A stretch of 63,639 bases of DNA, taken from positions 1 through 63,639 of the forward strand of contig CAZPMN010000012.1 in assembly GCA_964587835.1 (NCBI GenBank), in the 5' to 3' direction. The position numbers were made by a program, and so were the translations under genes. This document shows positions 18,044 through 27,396 of the stretch, in pieces. The stretch is from Erginobacter sp964587835 (GTDB lineage: Bacteria; Auribacterota; Erginobacteria; Erginobacterales; Erginobacteraceae). Every line of letters begins with the position of its first letter. Position 1 is the stretch's first letter. Below the pieces are notes generated by a model. It had not been told where the DNA came from, ran no database searches, and saw nothing but the letters and a program-made list of their open reading frames with translations.

Positions 18044-20230
18044 TCAGCACTCCGGAGGGTCCGGGTAATCATCGATCTCGATCCCCAGGGGGATGCCCCG
18101 CTGGAGCGATTCCCGGATTCGGATGGTGGCGGCGGTTGTGGAGACGTACTCCCGGAAGTCGACCGGGATCTCTCCACCCTCTCGGACCGCGCTGAAGAAG
18201 GTGAGAAATTCGGCGGCGTGGCCCCGGTCAATGTTCATTTTCTTCCGCTTCCGCACCCGGCCGGACCGGGTCAGGGAGACCAGCCGGAAGTTGTCGATCA
18301 GGCAGACCGAACCGGCCCCGAAGATCTCCAGCCGTTCCCGGGGATACAGACCGTCCCCGGCGGCGGTGTAGGTGATTCCGGCCACGGATCCGTCACGGAA
18401 CTGGAGGTTGATGATGATGTTCTCCTCCTCCCCGTAGGGGGAGCCGGCGGTGGAGATCGAGGAAGCATAGACCCGGCGGGGAAGCGACCCGGTCAGGTAT
18501 TGGAGCAGGTCGATGAAATGACCGACTTCACCGAGGATTCTCCCTCCCCCCTCATCCGGGTCCTGGACCCAGCTCTCCGAGGGGACAAAGCCGGCGTTGA
18601 CCCGGCAGTCGATGACCCAGGGGCCGCCGGGCCCGGAGATCCAGGCCCGCGCCTGGCGGCTGAAGGGGGAGAAGCGCCGGTTAAAACCAACCATCAACCT
18701 TCCCCCGTGGCGCTCGTAAGCTTCCCGGACGGTCTTCAACTCGTCACTATCCAGGGCCAGAGGTTTTTCCACAAAGACCGCCTTTCCTTTCTCCAGGGCC
18801 TCCACCACCAACGCGGCGTGGGAATTATGCCGGGTGGCGATCAGCACGCAGTCAATATCCGGATCATCGAGGAGGACGGAGTGATCGGTGACACAGTATT
18901 CAAAACCCCACTTTTTTCCGGAATGGGTTCCGCTGCTCCCGGTGGCGGTGGCCAGACCCTTGAGCCGGATCCAGGGGATGGACTTGATCGCCGGCAGGAG
19001 GGTGCCGCGGGCGAAGAGGCCGGCACCGATCAAGCCCACCCCGACGGAATCCCGGGCGGAACGAACCGGGCGGGCGGTCAGGTCCATTTTGCGGGCCAGC
19101 GGTCTCTTCGGAGGATATTCCAGGATCACCCCGATATACGGCGGGGCCGGATCCGCGGTGATAATCCCGTATGCCCTACCCGCCTCCTCAATCGGAAACC
19201 GGTGGGTGATCAGTTTTTCCACGCTGACCCTCTTCTCCGCCAGGAGGTAAAGAAAACTCTCCAGGTTGCGGCGGGCGGTCCAGCGGGCGTAGGCCCGGGG
19301 ATAGTCGCGTCCCCGCTGTTCGTAGTTGAGATCATCAATCCCCGGACCGGCCGAGTGCGGGACCACCAGGCTGAGTTCCTTGCGGTAGAAGAGATCGCGG
19401 GGGATCTCCAGGCCGACCAGGCCGGGGACGGCGATCACGGCCTTCTCCCGGGCCAGCTCGGCCGCCAGTTCCAGCGGACGGCGGCTGGAGGCCGCCGCCG
19501 GCACGATCACCGCGTCCGCCCCCGCCCCCCCGGTCCAGTTGAGCACCGCCGCCGTGGCTTCCCCCTCGTCCGTGAACGCCCCGTCGGCTCCCAGCTGCCG
19601 GGCCAGGTCGACCTTCCATCCGACCGGGTCAACCCCGATCACCCGGGCACCGGAAGACTTCAGAAACTGGACCGAGAGCAGCCCCAGCAGGCCGAGGCCG
19701 ATTACCGCGACGGTATCGCCCAATCCTGCCTGTAACAGTCGGGTTCCGTGGAGGGCGATCGCCCCCACCCCGGCAAAGGCCGCCGCGTCGAATTCGATGC
19801 CGGCAGGCAAAAGAGCGCAGAGATTGCGCGGGACAAAGACCACTTCCGCGTGGGAAGCCCAGCCGCTCCCGAAACAGGCGACCCGGTCGCCGACCCGGAA
19901 CTCCCCTGCCCCCTCCCCGACCTCGATCACCTCCCCGGCCGAACTGTAACCCAGGGCCACCGGCTGATCGAGTCTTCCCAGGGACTGGCGGTAGGCCTCC
20001 TGCAGACCCTCGGTCCGAACCTTCTGCCAGACCTTCTGGACCAGATCGGGCCGGCTCCGGGCCTTGCCAGCGATGGACTTTCGGGCCAGCTGCAGTCCTG
20101 ACTTTTCCGTCCCGGCGCTGATGACCGAACAAGCGGTGCGGACCAAAACCCCACGGCGACGGCAGACGGGGACCGGAACTTCCGCAACTTCCAGCTTCCC
20201 CGTGCGATATGATTGAATGACCTGTTTCAC
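18044..20230 (-). CDS. Bi-domain oxidoreductase: MDR alcohol dehydrogenase fused to Gfo/Idh/MocA
   Basis: 728 residues. Residues about 1-365 are a medium-chain (zinc-type) dehydrogenase: GYSSAGEVIEVGEG, then the NAD-binding AVIGLGLLGLLSVQF. Residues about 395-700 are a Gfo/Idh/MocA oxidoreductase: GVGLIGAGLFARGTLLP and FVEKPLALDSDE (EKP motif). This fusion is a recognised family in polysaccharide loci, thought to oxidise and then reduce a sugar or uronate, but I know of no settled substrate. GTG start at 20230; the frame upstream gives no alternative. Sits between the Wzy-like gene and a GT4 gene. Confidence 0.88.
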   Translation of the reverse strand: MKQVIQSYRTGKLEVAEVPVPVCRRRGVLVRTACSVISAGTEKSGLQLARKSIAGKARSRPDLVQKVWQKVRTEGLQEAYRQSLGRLDQPVALGYSSAGEVIEVGEGAGEFRVGDRVACFGSGWASHAEVVFVPRNLCALLPAGIEFDAAAFAGVGAIALHGTRLLQAGLGDTVAVIGLGLLGLLSVQFLKSSGARVIGVDPVGWKVDLARQLGADGAFTDEGEATAAVLNWTGGAGADAVIVPAAASSRRPLELAAELAREKAVIAVPGLVGLEIPRDLFYRKELSLVVPHSAGPGIDDLNYEQRGRDYPRAYARWTARRNLESFLYLLAEKRVSVEKLITHRFPIEEAGRAYGIITADPAPPYIGVILEYPPKRPLARKMDLTARPVRSARDSVGVGLIGAGLFARGTLLPAIKSIPWIRLKGLATATGSSGTHSGKKWGFEYCVTDHSVLLDDPDIDCVLIATRHNSHAALVVEALEKGKAVFVEKPLALDSDELKTVREAYERHGGRLMVGFNRRFSPFSRQARAWISGPGGPWVIDCRVNAGFVPSESWVQDPDEGGGRILGEVGHFIDLLQYLTGSLPRRVYASSISTAGSPYGEEENIIINLQFRDGSVAGITYTAAGDGLYPRERLEIFGAGSVCLIDNFRLVSLTRSGRVRKRKKMNIDRGHAAEFLTFFSAVREGGEIPVDFREYVSTTAATIRIRESLQRGIPLGIEIDDYPDPPEC

Positions 20231-20258
20231 TGAATGTTACTCAATGGATTAACCGGTT

Positions 20259-20384
20259 ATTGCGATCCCCGATGACAATCGGGGAGATGCAATCTCATCA
20301 GTTTCTTGATAATACAGGCATAATCAGTTTCATTGCATAAACCTACAGAAGAGATTGCTTCGTCTCTCCGCTCCTCGCAATGAC
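20259..20384. repeat. Two palindromic intergenic elements
   Basis: A degenerate copy (about 20259-20299, TTGCGATCCCCGAT...ATCGGGGAGATGCAATCTCA, inner stem CCCCGAT/ATCGGGG) and a full copy in the opposite orientation (20351-20384, GAGATTGCTTCGTC...CTCGCAATGACC). They fill the gap between the oxidoreductase and the Wzy-like gene. Confidence 0.8.
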
Positions 20385-20499
20385 CATTTTGTTCAACCCA
20401 CGCCAGATGGAAGAGAACTCGGGTTATTAACCTCTATTATGATCAACTGGGTGATTCACGCCTACTGTCATCCCGATTCCGCCCGGGCCCGCGGAGGCG

Positions 20500-22059
20500 C
20501 TATATCTCTGCTCCCTCCCGGCGAGCCTGAATGATGGTAAAGATGAAGAATACCGCGCTCTGCAGCGCCATCAGGATCAATACCCAGCGTAACCAGTGCA
20601 AGGGATACTTGAGGATAAAATTTTCAAAGGCCAGCAGGGGTATCATCCCGCCCAGGTAGATTATCATAGCATCTTTCCGGGCAAAGACAATCTTGAGCGC
20701 CAGCGGAAAGAATAATCCCAAAAAGCCGAATCCAAGCACGATACCCACCACTCCACCGTCGGCATAGGCCGAGCCGAGCAGGGTAGCCAGCTGGTCGAAA
20801 TAGGCCAGTTCAAAGTGGCGGTTGATAATTCCCTCAATCGCCGGGGTCGGCTTGCTGGGCCAGATCACCCGGGGAATGATCGTGGCCGCGGCGGGGATAT
20901 TGTGCCGGCCCCAGAGAAAGGGAATTCCCGGATAATACGAGCGCCCCGCCATCATCGCCGCCGCCCAATCCAATCCGTTAAGACGCCGGAAGAGAATTGA
21001 TTTGTATGACGCTTCCAACCCCTCCAGGTCCCACAGTTCCGGGTTGGTCATAATCTGGAACGTTCGCTGGATCACGTTCCGGTCTTCCTTGGCATACCTC
21101 TTGATGGAGGGATCGGTGGTGGTGATGTACCTGGCCGAGGTCATAAACAGAAACGCCGCCAGGATAAGAATTGAAGAAAGAATCACCGTCTTTAATTGTA
21201 TTCTCCGCCGGGTGTTGGTGAAATAGGCAAGAATCGTCGTCACCAGGCAGTAAACGAATATCCTTCGGCTTTGAAACGCGAAGATAAAGGGAACAAACAG
21301 GGCGTACAGAGCCGGAATCAGGATTCGATATATCGGGGGGCCGGAGCGAAATAACAGCAGGCTCATCACCGCCCAGGAGGTTCCAATCAGGCTGTAGGCG
21401 GACTGGAGGAAGATGTTGTCCGCCGCCCCCTCCACGTCCCGGAAGTTGATGTGCATAATATACGAACGGCTCATATAAACAAAGACCAGCAGGCAGACGG
21501 CATACCAGAAGATGGCGATCACCGGCAGGAAAGCCTGAATCTGGGGCGAGTGAAAACTGTTCCACCCGGACTCCAAACGCTCATTCAGGGCCAGCGCCCG
21601 GACCGTCTTCCGGTAAACAAGATCAAAGACGACCAGGCCAAGCAGGCCGAGCATCAGCATCGGGAGATAAAAATCCTCCGCCCCGATATTGTAATATCCG
21701 GCCAGCTCGACACCGGGAAAAGCCAGCCGGGGCAGACTGCCCCAGCCAAGGTATAAGAAGGAATGGAACAGGACGATGGTATGCGGGGACATATAGACAA
21801 AAATTCCCCGATGCACCGGGTTGGTCCACCACCGGAAGCATAATAGGGTCAGGATCATCATCCCGGCGGAATACTGCAGGGCCAGGGACAGTCCCTGATT
21901 CAAAAGGAGCAGGAAGAAGGAGGTGGCCCCGAAGCCGAAGGCAAACCAGCCCATAATCGTCTTCCGTCGGAGGAGATCAAATTCTTCGAACCCGACTCCT
22001 TCTTTTCCTGAAGCCGATAAAACGGCGGCAGGATATTGCTTTTCGGCGGTTACGTTCAT
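20500..22059 (-). CDS. Wzy-like O-antigen/exopolysaccharide polymerase
   Basis: About 519 residues from ATG 22059; a longer frame from TTG 22137 adds an unlikely polar leader. Roughly 11-12 membrane spans with a large loop between about residues 325 and 410, the general shape of Wzy/oligosaccharide repeat-unit polymerases. Arginines in FQSRRIFVYC and RRLNGLDWAAAMMAGRSYYPG lie in extracytoplasmic-looking stretches. Wzy joins flipped repeat units on the periplasmic side. Sequence families are very divergent, so this is by topology and context (flippase at 27356, co-polymerase at 10363). Confidence 0.75.
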   Translation of the reverse strand: MNVTAEKQYPAAVLSASGKEGVGFEEFDLLRRKTIMGWFAFGFGATSFFLLLLNQGLSLALQYSAGMMILTLLCFRWWTNPVHRGIFVYMSPHTIVLFHSFLYLGWGSLPRLAFPGVELAGYYNIGAEDFYLPMLMLGLLGLVVFDLVYRKTVRALALNERLESGWNSFHSPQIQAFLPVIAIFWYAVCLLVFVYMSRSYIMHINFRDVEGAADNIFLQSAYSLIGTSWAVMSLLLFRSGPPIYRILIPALYALFVPFIFAFQSRRIFVYCLVTTILAYFTNTRRRIQLKTVILSSILILAAFLFMTSARYITTTDPSIKRYAKEDRNVIQRTFQIMTNPELWDLEGLEASYKSILFRRLNGLDWAAAMMAGRSYYPGIPFLWGRHNIPAAATIIPRVIWPSKPTPAIEGIINRHFELAYFDQLATLLGSAYADGGVVGIVLGFGFLGLFFPLALKIVFARKDAMIIYLGGMIPLLAFENFILKYPLHWLRWVLILMALQSAVFFIFTIIQARREGAEI

Positions 22060-22239
22060 CAGAGTAATTTCTGTAAGCTTTCCGCTATATACCTTCTCTG
22101 TCTTCTTCCCTGCTGCTGAACCGGGGGAAGGGTCCAAGCTACCTGATGCCAGGGTCCCAGTATAAACCGGCCAACAGACTCAGACTATGGATTATTGCGT
22201 TGAGTTTTATTCCGATTTTTCCGGGCAAATGTGCTTTGG

Positions 22240-22274
22240 GTCATTGCGAGGAGCGGAGCGACGAAGCAATCTCT
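22240..22274. repeat. Palindromic intergenic element, canonical copy
   Basis: GTCATTGCGAGGAGCGGAGC followed by GACGAAGCAATCTC: the shortest and most regular copy, useful as the consensus. It lies in the 357-nt gap 22060-22416, in which I see no gene. Confidence 0.85.
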
Positions 22275-22416
22275 TAGGCAATTGAATACCGAAGACTGAT
22301 TATTTCTGAATCATAAAGAACTTAGTGAGCTTGCTTCTCCGCCTAAAGCCGGATCGCAACGATTGATTTAGGATGCTTCACTGGAACTGTACCAGGAGAA
22401 AGTTGGGGGGAAAGAT

Positions 22417-23172
22417 TCAACCCCGGTCCGGATGGCAGGAAGCGATCGAAAAGATGGTATACGGCGGGTAGTCCGGCCGGAGGAAATCCAGGCGGATCAG
22501 GGGGCGGGCAACGACCCGGACCAGATATAATAGCCACCGTTTCCCGGTCAAATGGTAAATCCGGTTGGCCAGGGCGGACAGCCGCCGGGTGAACCAACCA
22601 CAGGCGGTTTCGCTGAAGATTATCTCCAGACCGAAATTATCCAGCAAACCGCGAAAATCCTCCTCCCCATATCCCTTTCTCACGTGTCCGCCATCTTCAC
22701 TGAGGGAGATAAATTCCTCGGCGATGGGGATGTGATCGCGGTGCGGCGTCGATATGAGCAACTGGCCGCCCGGCGCCAGGTATCGGGAAAGATTGTCGAT
22801 AGTTCCCCGGTCATCGGCTATATGTTCCAGGACATCAAAGAGAACGATCTGATCGTACTTTTCCCGGGAAGTGAAACGGAGGCCGGAACTGTTGACCAGG
22901 CGGACGGGCCGGTTTTCCAGGTGGAACCGGCCGAGCTTGTTTTTCAAGCGGAGCAGACTGGACAGCTCAATATCGATGACGGTTACCGTGTTGTTTCTCC
23001 GGAGCAACTCCAGGGTCCAGGGCCCTCCTCCCGGCCCCACCTCGAGGACCCGGGAATTCCGGGCCAGGTATTTCTTCCACTTCCAGCGCCGTACCAGAAC
23101 CAGGTCAAAGTGAAGGTGCAGCAGGTAAAAGCGATACGCGGACCAGGATGTTAACCTATTCAGAACGTTCAT
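22417..23172 (-). CDS. Class I SAM-dependent methyltransferase
   Basis: 251 residues. Motif I SRVLEVGPGGGPW near 42, acidic residue of motif II in VTVIDIE, and FDVLEHIADD then GGQLLISTPH, as in type 11/UbiG-like enzymes. Likely O- or N-methylates a sugar or lipid intermediate. Starts at ATG 23172 with AGAGGA upstream and overlaps the end of the GT4 gene by 17 bp. It is the last gene of a minus-strand operon beginning at about 32313. Confidence 0.8.
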   Translation of the reverse strand: MNVLNRLTSWSAYRFYLLHLHFDLVLVRRWKWKKYLARNSRVLEVGPGGGPWTLELLRRNNTVTVIDIELSSLLRLKNKLGRFHLENRPVRLVNSSGLRFTSREKYDQIVLFDVLEHIADDRGTIDNLSRYLAPGGQLLISTPHRDHIPIAEEFISLSEDGGHVRKGYGEEDFRGLLDNFGLEIIFSETACGWFTRRLSALANRIYHLTGKRWLLYLVRVVARPLIRLDFLRPDYPPYTIFSIASCHPDRG

Positions 23173-24313
23173 CGATAATCCTCTGGTAGTTCGCCACCGT
23201 CCGGTCTCCGTAATCGTCCCAGCTGAAATTTTTCCTCACCCTGATTTCGGCCCCCCGTCCCATCGCCACGCACTCCGCCGGATGCCGGTAAAGATAGAGC
23301 AGCCTCTCTTTCAGGGCCTCGACGTCCCGGATCGGAATGATGAAGCCCTCTTGCCCATCTTCGATCAGATCACCCCCGCCCGTGTTGGGGGTACAGATTA
23401 GGGGCAACCCGCAGGCCATCGCCTGGAGCTGGATCAGGGCCAGACCCTCTTCCAACGAGGGGAGGACGAATACCGATCCCGAGGAAAAATACTCCGGGAG
23501 TTTTTCCGGCGGCAGGGAGTCGACCCAGGTGAAACTTCCCCGATACTTATCCCAGAAAGGCCGGATTTCACCGTGAAAGTTACCGATCAGCAGTAACTCG
23601 CTTTTCGGCAATTTCAATTCGGAGAAAGCCTTCAGCAGATAATGAACCCCCTTGCGGAGACCGATACTTCCAGCGAAGATTATCCGAAAGATTCCGTCGG
23701 GCGGGCGACCGGAGGGCCGGAAGCGCTCCAGATCGACACCGTAGGGGTTATGGATCAGTTTCTTCCCGGAAAAACCCTTCTCGAGAAAAGTTCGCTTGAC
23801 GAAGAGCGATGGAACAACGATGTAATCGCTTTCCTCGTATTCCCGCAGTTCCCGCTCGATAATCCCGGGATGAGGAAGCGGTCCCGAGTATCCGCAGCGG
23901 TCGTACTCTTCCCGCATTATCTCCTGCTGAAAGAGAATATGGGAACTGCCCCGCTCGACCAATGTAACCGCCCCGCCCGCCCGGGCCTGCCGCAGGGTGC
24001 GGAGACACAACCCCGACCAGCCGACAAAGATGTCCGAGGGCTTCAACCGCCTTCGAGCCTGGCGGTCAAAAAGTTCGGCGCCGAGCAGGATGGGATCATA
24101 AAGGTTGCGGACCGGGGAGGGCAGTTTATTCCAGCCCCGATAGATCAACTGGTTCAGGGGGAGGGAGATAACTTTGTCCGCCGGAACGCGGTATTCCCGA
24201 GCCGTAAAACCGGGGTAGCCGGTGATCAGCTGTTCCAGGCAGTTTCTCCGCCACAGCTGCCGGGCCAGTTCAAAGGCGTGGTATTTCCCCGCCACCGATA
24301 TGGCAACTCTCAT
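23156..24313 (-). CDS. GT4-type glycosyltransferase
   Basis: 385 residues, GT-B fold. C-terminal half has FRIIFAGSIGLRKGVHYLLKA... (donor domain start) and LPSLEEGLALIQLQAMACGLP, the EX7E region, where the second glutamate is replaced by Gln. The N-terminal half contains VERGSSHILFQQE, seen in a subgroup of exopolysaccharide transferases. Ribosome binding site AAGGTGG. Overlaps its upstream neighbour by 4 nt (ATGA). Retaining sugar transferase acting in the cytoplasm on the growing repeat unit. Confidence 0.85.
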   Translation of the reverse strand: MRVAISVAGKYHAFELARQLWRRNCLEQLITGYPGFTAREYRVPADKVISLPLNQLIYRGWNKLPSPVRNLYDPILLGAELFDRQARRRLKPSDIFVGWSGLCLRTLRQARAGGAVTLVERGSSHILFQQEIMREEYDRCGYSGPLPHPGIIERELREYEESDYIVVPSLFVKRTFLEKGFSGKKLIHNPYGVDLERFRPSGRPPDGIFRIIFAGSIGLRKGVHYLLKAFSELKLPKSELLLIGNFHGEIRPFWDKYRGSFTWVDSLPPEKLPEYFSSGSVFVLPSLEEGLALIQLQAMACGLPLICTPNTGGGDLIEDGQEGFIIPIRDVEALKERLLYLYRHPAECVAMGRGAEIRVRKNFSWDDYGDRTVANYQRIIDERSE

Positions 24314-25092
24314 CGGGCCACCTTTCTAGCGACACAAACCAGCGAGTAGGCGTGTCGCTCCCGGAATGAGCGCTTCAGCAAGCCGGAGGGGATGAGCTGA
24401 AAGACGAGGTAAACCCCGCGAAAGAACAGTTTCCGCATCCGGCCGCCGGGAAGCACGTTTAGGTAACCAAGGAGATCGTGGCCGAAGACCGCGATCTCTC
24501 GCCCCCCGCAGGATTCAGCCTCAGCGATCAGTTCCGCCGGGGAATAGTCGATTTCGGGGATATCGTATCCTCCCAATCTCTCCCGTTTTAACCGCCCGCG
24601 GAAAGGATGAACCCCGCTGGGTACGACTGATACGACATATCCCCCTTCCTCGGCCAGCGAAAACATTTTGGCGAGGAAGTTCAGTCGGTCGGAACGGGAC
24701 AGGTAATGCTCCACCACGCCCTGGTGAAAGACCAGGCTGAACCGCCCCCACAGGCAACCCTCCAGGAAATCACCGCAGACCAGGTCAATCTTGCCCCGGA
24801 ACCCGTAACCGGACTCCAGTGTTCGGATTATTCGTGCCCCCTCCTTCAGCGCCCTAAGAGAACAGTCGATCCCGACCACCCGAAAGCCTCCCGCGGCCAG
24901 AGGAATGATCCTCCCTCCGCAACCGCAACCCGCTTCCAAAATCCGGGCCGGCGGTACAGTTCCGGTATGCCGCAAAATTTTTCGCCAGGCCCGGGGGATC
25001 CGAAGCAGGTTTTGCGGTCTGAGCCCGCTCAGAGAAACAGCCATCTGGCCGGCCTGGAAAGCGTTGCTCCAGATTTTTGCCACTGGGTGCAT
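24310..25092 (-). CDS. Class I SAM-dependent methyltransferase
   Basis: 260 residues. Motif I ARILEAGCGCGGRIIPLA near 50, motif II VVGIDCS, then HQGVVEHYLSR and GGYVVSVVP. Type 11-like. It starts at ATG 25092 without an evident ribosome binding site, 7 nt after the kinase-like gene, so coupling to upstream translation is likely. Substrate unknown; one of several methyltransferases in this operon. Confidence 0.8.
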   Translation of the reverse strand: MHPVAKIWSNAFQAGQMAVSLSGLRPQNLLRIPRAWRKILRHTGTVPPARILEAGCGCGGRIIPLAAGGFRVVGIDCSLRALKEGARIIRTLESGYGFRGKIDLVCGDFLEGCLWGRFSLVFHQGVVEHYLSRSDRLNFLAKMFSLAEEGGYVVSVVPSGVHPFRGRLKRERLGGYDIPEIDYSPAELIAEAESCGGREIAVFGHDLLGYLNVLPGGRMRKLFFRGVYLVFQLIPSGLLKRSFRERHAYSLVCVARKVAR

Positions 25093-25099
25093 AAATAAT

Positions 25100-26113
25100 T
25101 CAATCCCGTCTGAAACCGTACCGGCGGAGCCGCCGCTCCACTCCCTTGATGATCGGCACCATTTGGATTAAGTCGCAATTCCCGTGAAAACGAATCGGAT
25201 GGTGACAAAGTTCCAGCAGGTATAGACTACAGTAATCCTGCAGTTTCTCAACGTCGGTACCGAGAAGATCCGCCAACCCGATCAACGGATTGGCGTACAG
25301 CCACTTCTCGGTAATGAAAAACTCCATAATGTCGAAACAGGAACTGAAGTAGCCGGAACACTCCCAATCAATGACCTTGATATCCCCCCCGGCCGAGAAG
25401 AAGATCTGGTCCTTCCGGAAATCCCCGTGGGAATAAACCAGGTCGATCCGCCCCAGTCGGGCGGTCGCGGCTTCCAGGCCTTTAAGATAGCGGCGGATAT
25501 CTCCCCGGGCTTCCGGCCGATCCAGCAGGGGCCGGGACAGACCGGAGGCGTATTCCCCCGCCTCGACCGGACGGACCGACCCGCCCCGGCGGACACGGTC
25601 CAGAACCCTCTTCAGCTGCCCGGTGAACTCCACCGGGTTCAGATGCCGCAGCGAACCCGATTTAAAGGGCTGCTCGCAGACATACTCGTCGACAAATATC
25701 CGTCTGGCCTGATCAACCGCGATCAGCCGGGGAATGAAACCGGCCCCAGCCAGCCGTTGACGGGCGGTTACTTCATTGTCGAAGAAACTCGGCGCGTCAT
25801 TGCCCTTGAAGATGTTCAACACCCGGCGGCGGTCGAAATCGATCAGGCGGAAAAAGCGGCGGGCATCGATGACTACTTCATAGTTACCCCCCTCCAGATA
25901 CGGTATCAGCCGGCCGGAATCGGGACAGTCGGTCAGAAGATTCCTCCCCCGGCGGCGGAGGAAGGGGAGGGCCGGGCGAACCAGAATTTTCAGCAGGCGC
26001 CGACTCCAGGTATAGGAACGAATCCGGTAAAAATGCTCCATCACATAGGCGACCGCCCGCCGGGAAGACGGATTGAAATACACCGGATAAGAGAGGAAAC
26101 GGACCAGACTCAT
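25100..26113 (-). CDS. Aminoglycoside-phosphotransferase/LPS-kinase-like protein
   Basis: About 337 residues from ATG 26113, which overlaps the previous stop as ATGA; ATG 26122 is also in frame. Kinase-like core: an N-terminal arginine-rich segment, then SHGDFRKDQIFF and KVIDWEC, matching the Brenner HGDxxxxN and the metal-binding IDW motifs of APH-fold kinases. The Asn of the Brenner motif is Gln here. Family members phosphorylate small molecules or sugars of lipopolysaccharide. The tight pairing with the NTase/P-loop fusion upstream suggests they act together. Substrate unknown. Confidence 0.7.
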   Translation of the reverse strand: MSLVRFLSYPVYFNPSSRRAVAYVMEHFYRIRSYTWSRRLLKILVRPALPFLRRRGRNLLTDCPDSGRLIPYLEGGNYEVVIDARRFFRLIDFDRRRVLNIFKGNDAPSFFDNEVTARQRLAGAGFIPRLIAVDQARRIFVDEYVCEQPFKSGSLRHLNPVEFTGQLKRVLDRVRRGGSVRPVEAGEYASGLSRPLLDRPEARGDIRRYLKGLEAATARLGRIDLVYSHGDFRKDQIFFSAGGDIKVIDWECSGYFSSCFDIMEFFITEKWLYANPLIGLADLLGTDVEKLQDYCSLYLLELCHHPIRFHGNCDLIQMVPIIKGVERRLRRYGFRRD

Positions 26114-27396
26114 CTGCTGCATCTCTGCGCGGCCGCCGCCGTTAGAATCTCCAGCACCCGTCCGGCCACCTCCGCTACCGGCACATCGGTCTTGACCCGG
26201 AAATGGCTTCGGGAACGGAGACTGAGTTCTCCCAGCCGCCGCAGATGATCAGCCGCTTCCCGGGGGGTAAGCTCGCCTTTGCGCCGGGAGATCTCATCCG
26301 GTTCGTTCCAGAAGAGAATGAATGGTTCCGGCCGCGGAAGAGAGCGGTAGGCCAGCCGGATTAGGCAAGCGGGAAGCACGAAACCCATATCCCCGGCCTT
26401 AAGGATATAGGTGAAATACTTGTCGGCGATGAACCACCCACCCCGGGCCTGGTATCTTCTGACCACCAGCCAGTAATAAAGCCAGATATCGAAAAGATGG
26501 TAGAAAAATCGAGGCAGATCGACCAGCCTGCGCAGGAAAACCTTACTCCATCCGGGGGAGAGCCGGCCCGAACCGGGGGGCACTCGCTTCCCGATAAAGG
26601 TCGGGCGGGTCGGGAGCATACCGGTCTTTCCCCCGAGATGCCGGATCCGGCAATGGACCCCCAACCCCTCCAAACGCTTTTCGAGCTCCCTCAGAGCAGT
26701 GGTCTTGCCCACCCCGTCGGGGCCGTTGACCAGCGCAAAAATTCCCGGGGGACGGAGATACCCCAGCCAGAAACGCCAATCGCCTACCCGCCGGAGCCAA
26801 CTTTGAAATAAATTATCCCGGTATTTGCGGTCCAGGCGCTCCACCCTCTTAACGACCGCCGCCTCCCCGGCAGGCCAAGCCCGGAAGGCCGTGCTCAAAA
26901 TGGACTCATACTCCGGTTTGGGCTTGAGACGATGATGGAGATAAAGACAGACCAGGAAATCATCCTCCCCGAGGATCCTGATGCCGGTGGGAGAAAGCCG
27001 GGAACGGGAGAGGAAAGCTCGAGCCGGAGCCCAACCGGAGGGCAATCGGACCGCTGAATGAAGATCGAAAAGCATTGAATATTCTCCCCGGTGCAGCAGG
27101 ACCGCCCTGGTCCCGTAGCGACCTCGGATCACCTGGACCAGCCGCCAGCCAGGACTGGACCGGACAATATCCTCGATTTGGGCCAGGAAACGATGATGAT
27201 CCCCGGCGGCCACCAGAATATCCGCATCCTTGGCTTCGCCGGAGAGCACGGTGGAGAGATTCCTGAGCAGCGCGTATTCCACACCCTCCCGCTCTACCAG
27301 ACGAAAAACCTCTAAGGCCAGATCTGACCGGGGCCGGCGTACCCCGGCAGTGGCCTCAGGACTGCCAGAATTGTCGGAACCAGAGAAATTCGGCAC
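26110..27396 (-). CDS. Fusion of NTase-like domain and thymidylate-kinase-like P-loop domain
   Basis: About 428 residues from GTG 27396, chosen because GGAGAT lies 7 nt upstream; ATG 27423 is the longer option. The N-terminal part (about 20-190) resembles nucleotidyltransferase-fold proteins (YALLRN, DADILV, LHSAVRLPSGW). The C-terminal part has Walker A NGPDGVGKTT near 240 and a thymidylate-kinase-like layout with WFIADKYF and a late arginine region. dTMP synthesis is unlikely given the context; phosphorylation or nucleotidylation of a sugar or lipid is more plausible. The start lies inside the flippase gene (41-bp overlap). Confidence 0.65.
   Translation of the reverse strand: MPNFSGSDNSGSPEATAGVRRPRSDLALEVFRLVEREGVEYALLRNLSTVLSGEAKDADILVAAGDHHRFLAQIEDIVRSSPGWRLVQVIRGRYGTRAVLLHRGEYSMLFDLHSAVRLPSGWAPARAFLSRSRLSPTGIRILGEDDFLVCLYLHHRLKPKPEYESILSTAFRAWPAGEAAVVKRVERLDRKYRDNLFQSWLRRVGDWRFWLGYLRPPGIFALVNGPDGVGKTTALRELEKRLEGLGVHCRIRHLGGKTGMLPTRPTFIGKRVPPGSGRLSPGWSKVFLRRLVDLPRFFYHLFDIWLYYWLVVRRYQARGGWFIADKYFTYILKAGDMGFVLPACLIRLAYRSLPRPEPFILFWNEPDEISRRKGELTPREAADHLRRLGELSLRSRSHFRVKTDVPVAEVAGRVLEILTAAAAQRCSR

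Noticed and set aside
18218..19735. 505-codon plus-strand frame opposite the bi-domain oxidoreductase, and a 445-codon frame at 4255-5592 opposite the radical SAM gene
   Set aside because: Antisense shadows in GC-rich genes; the opposing frames have complete domain signatures.
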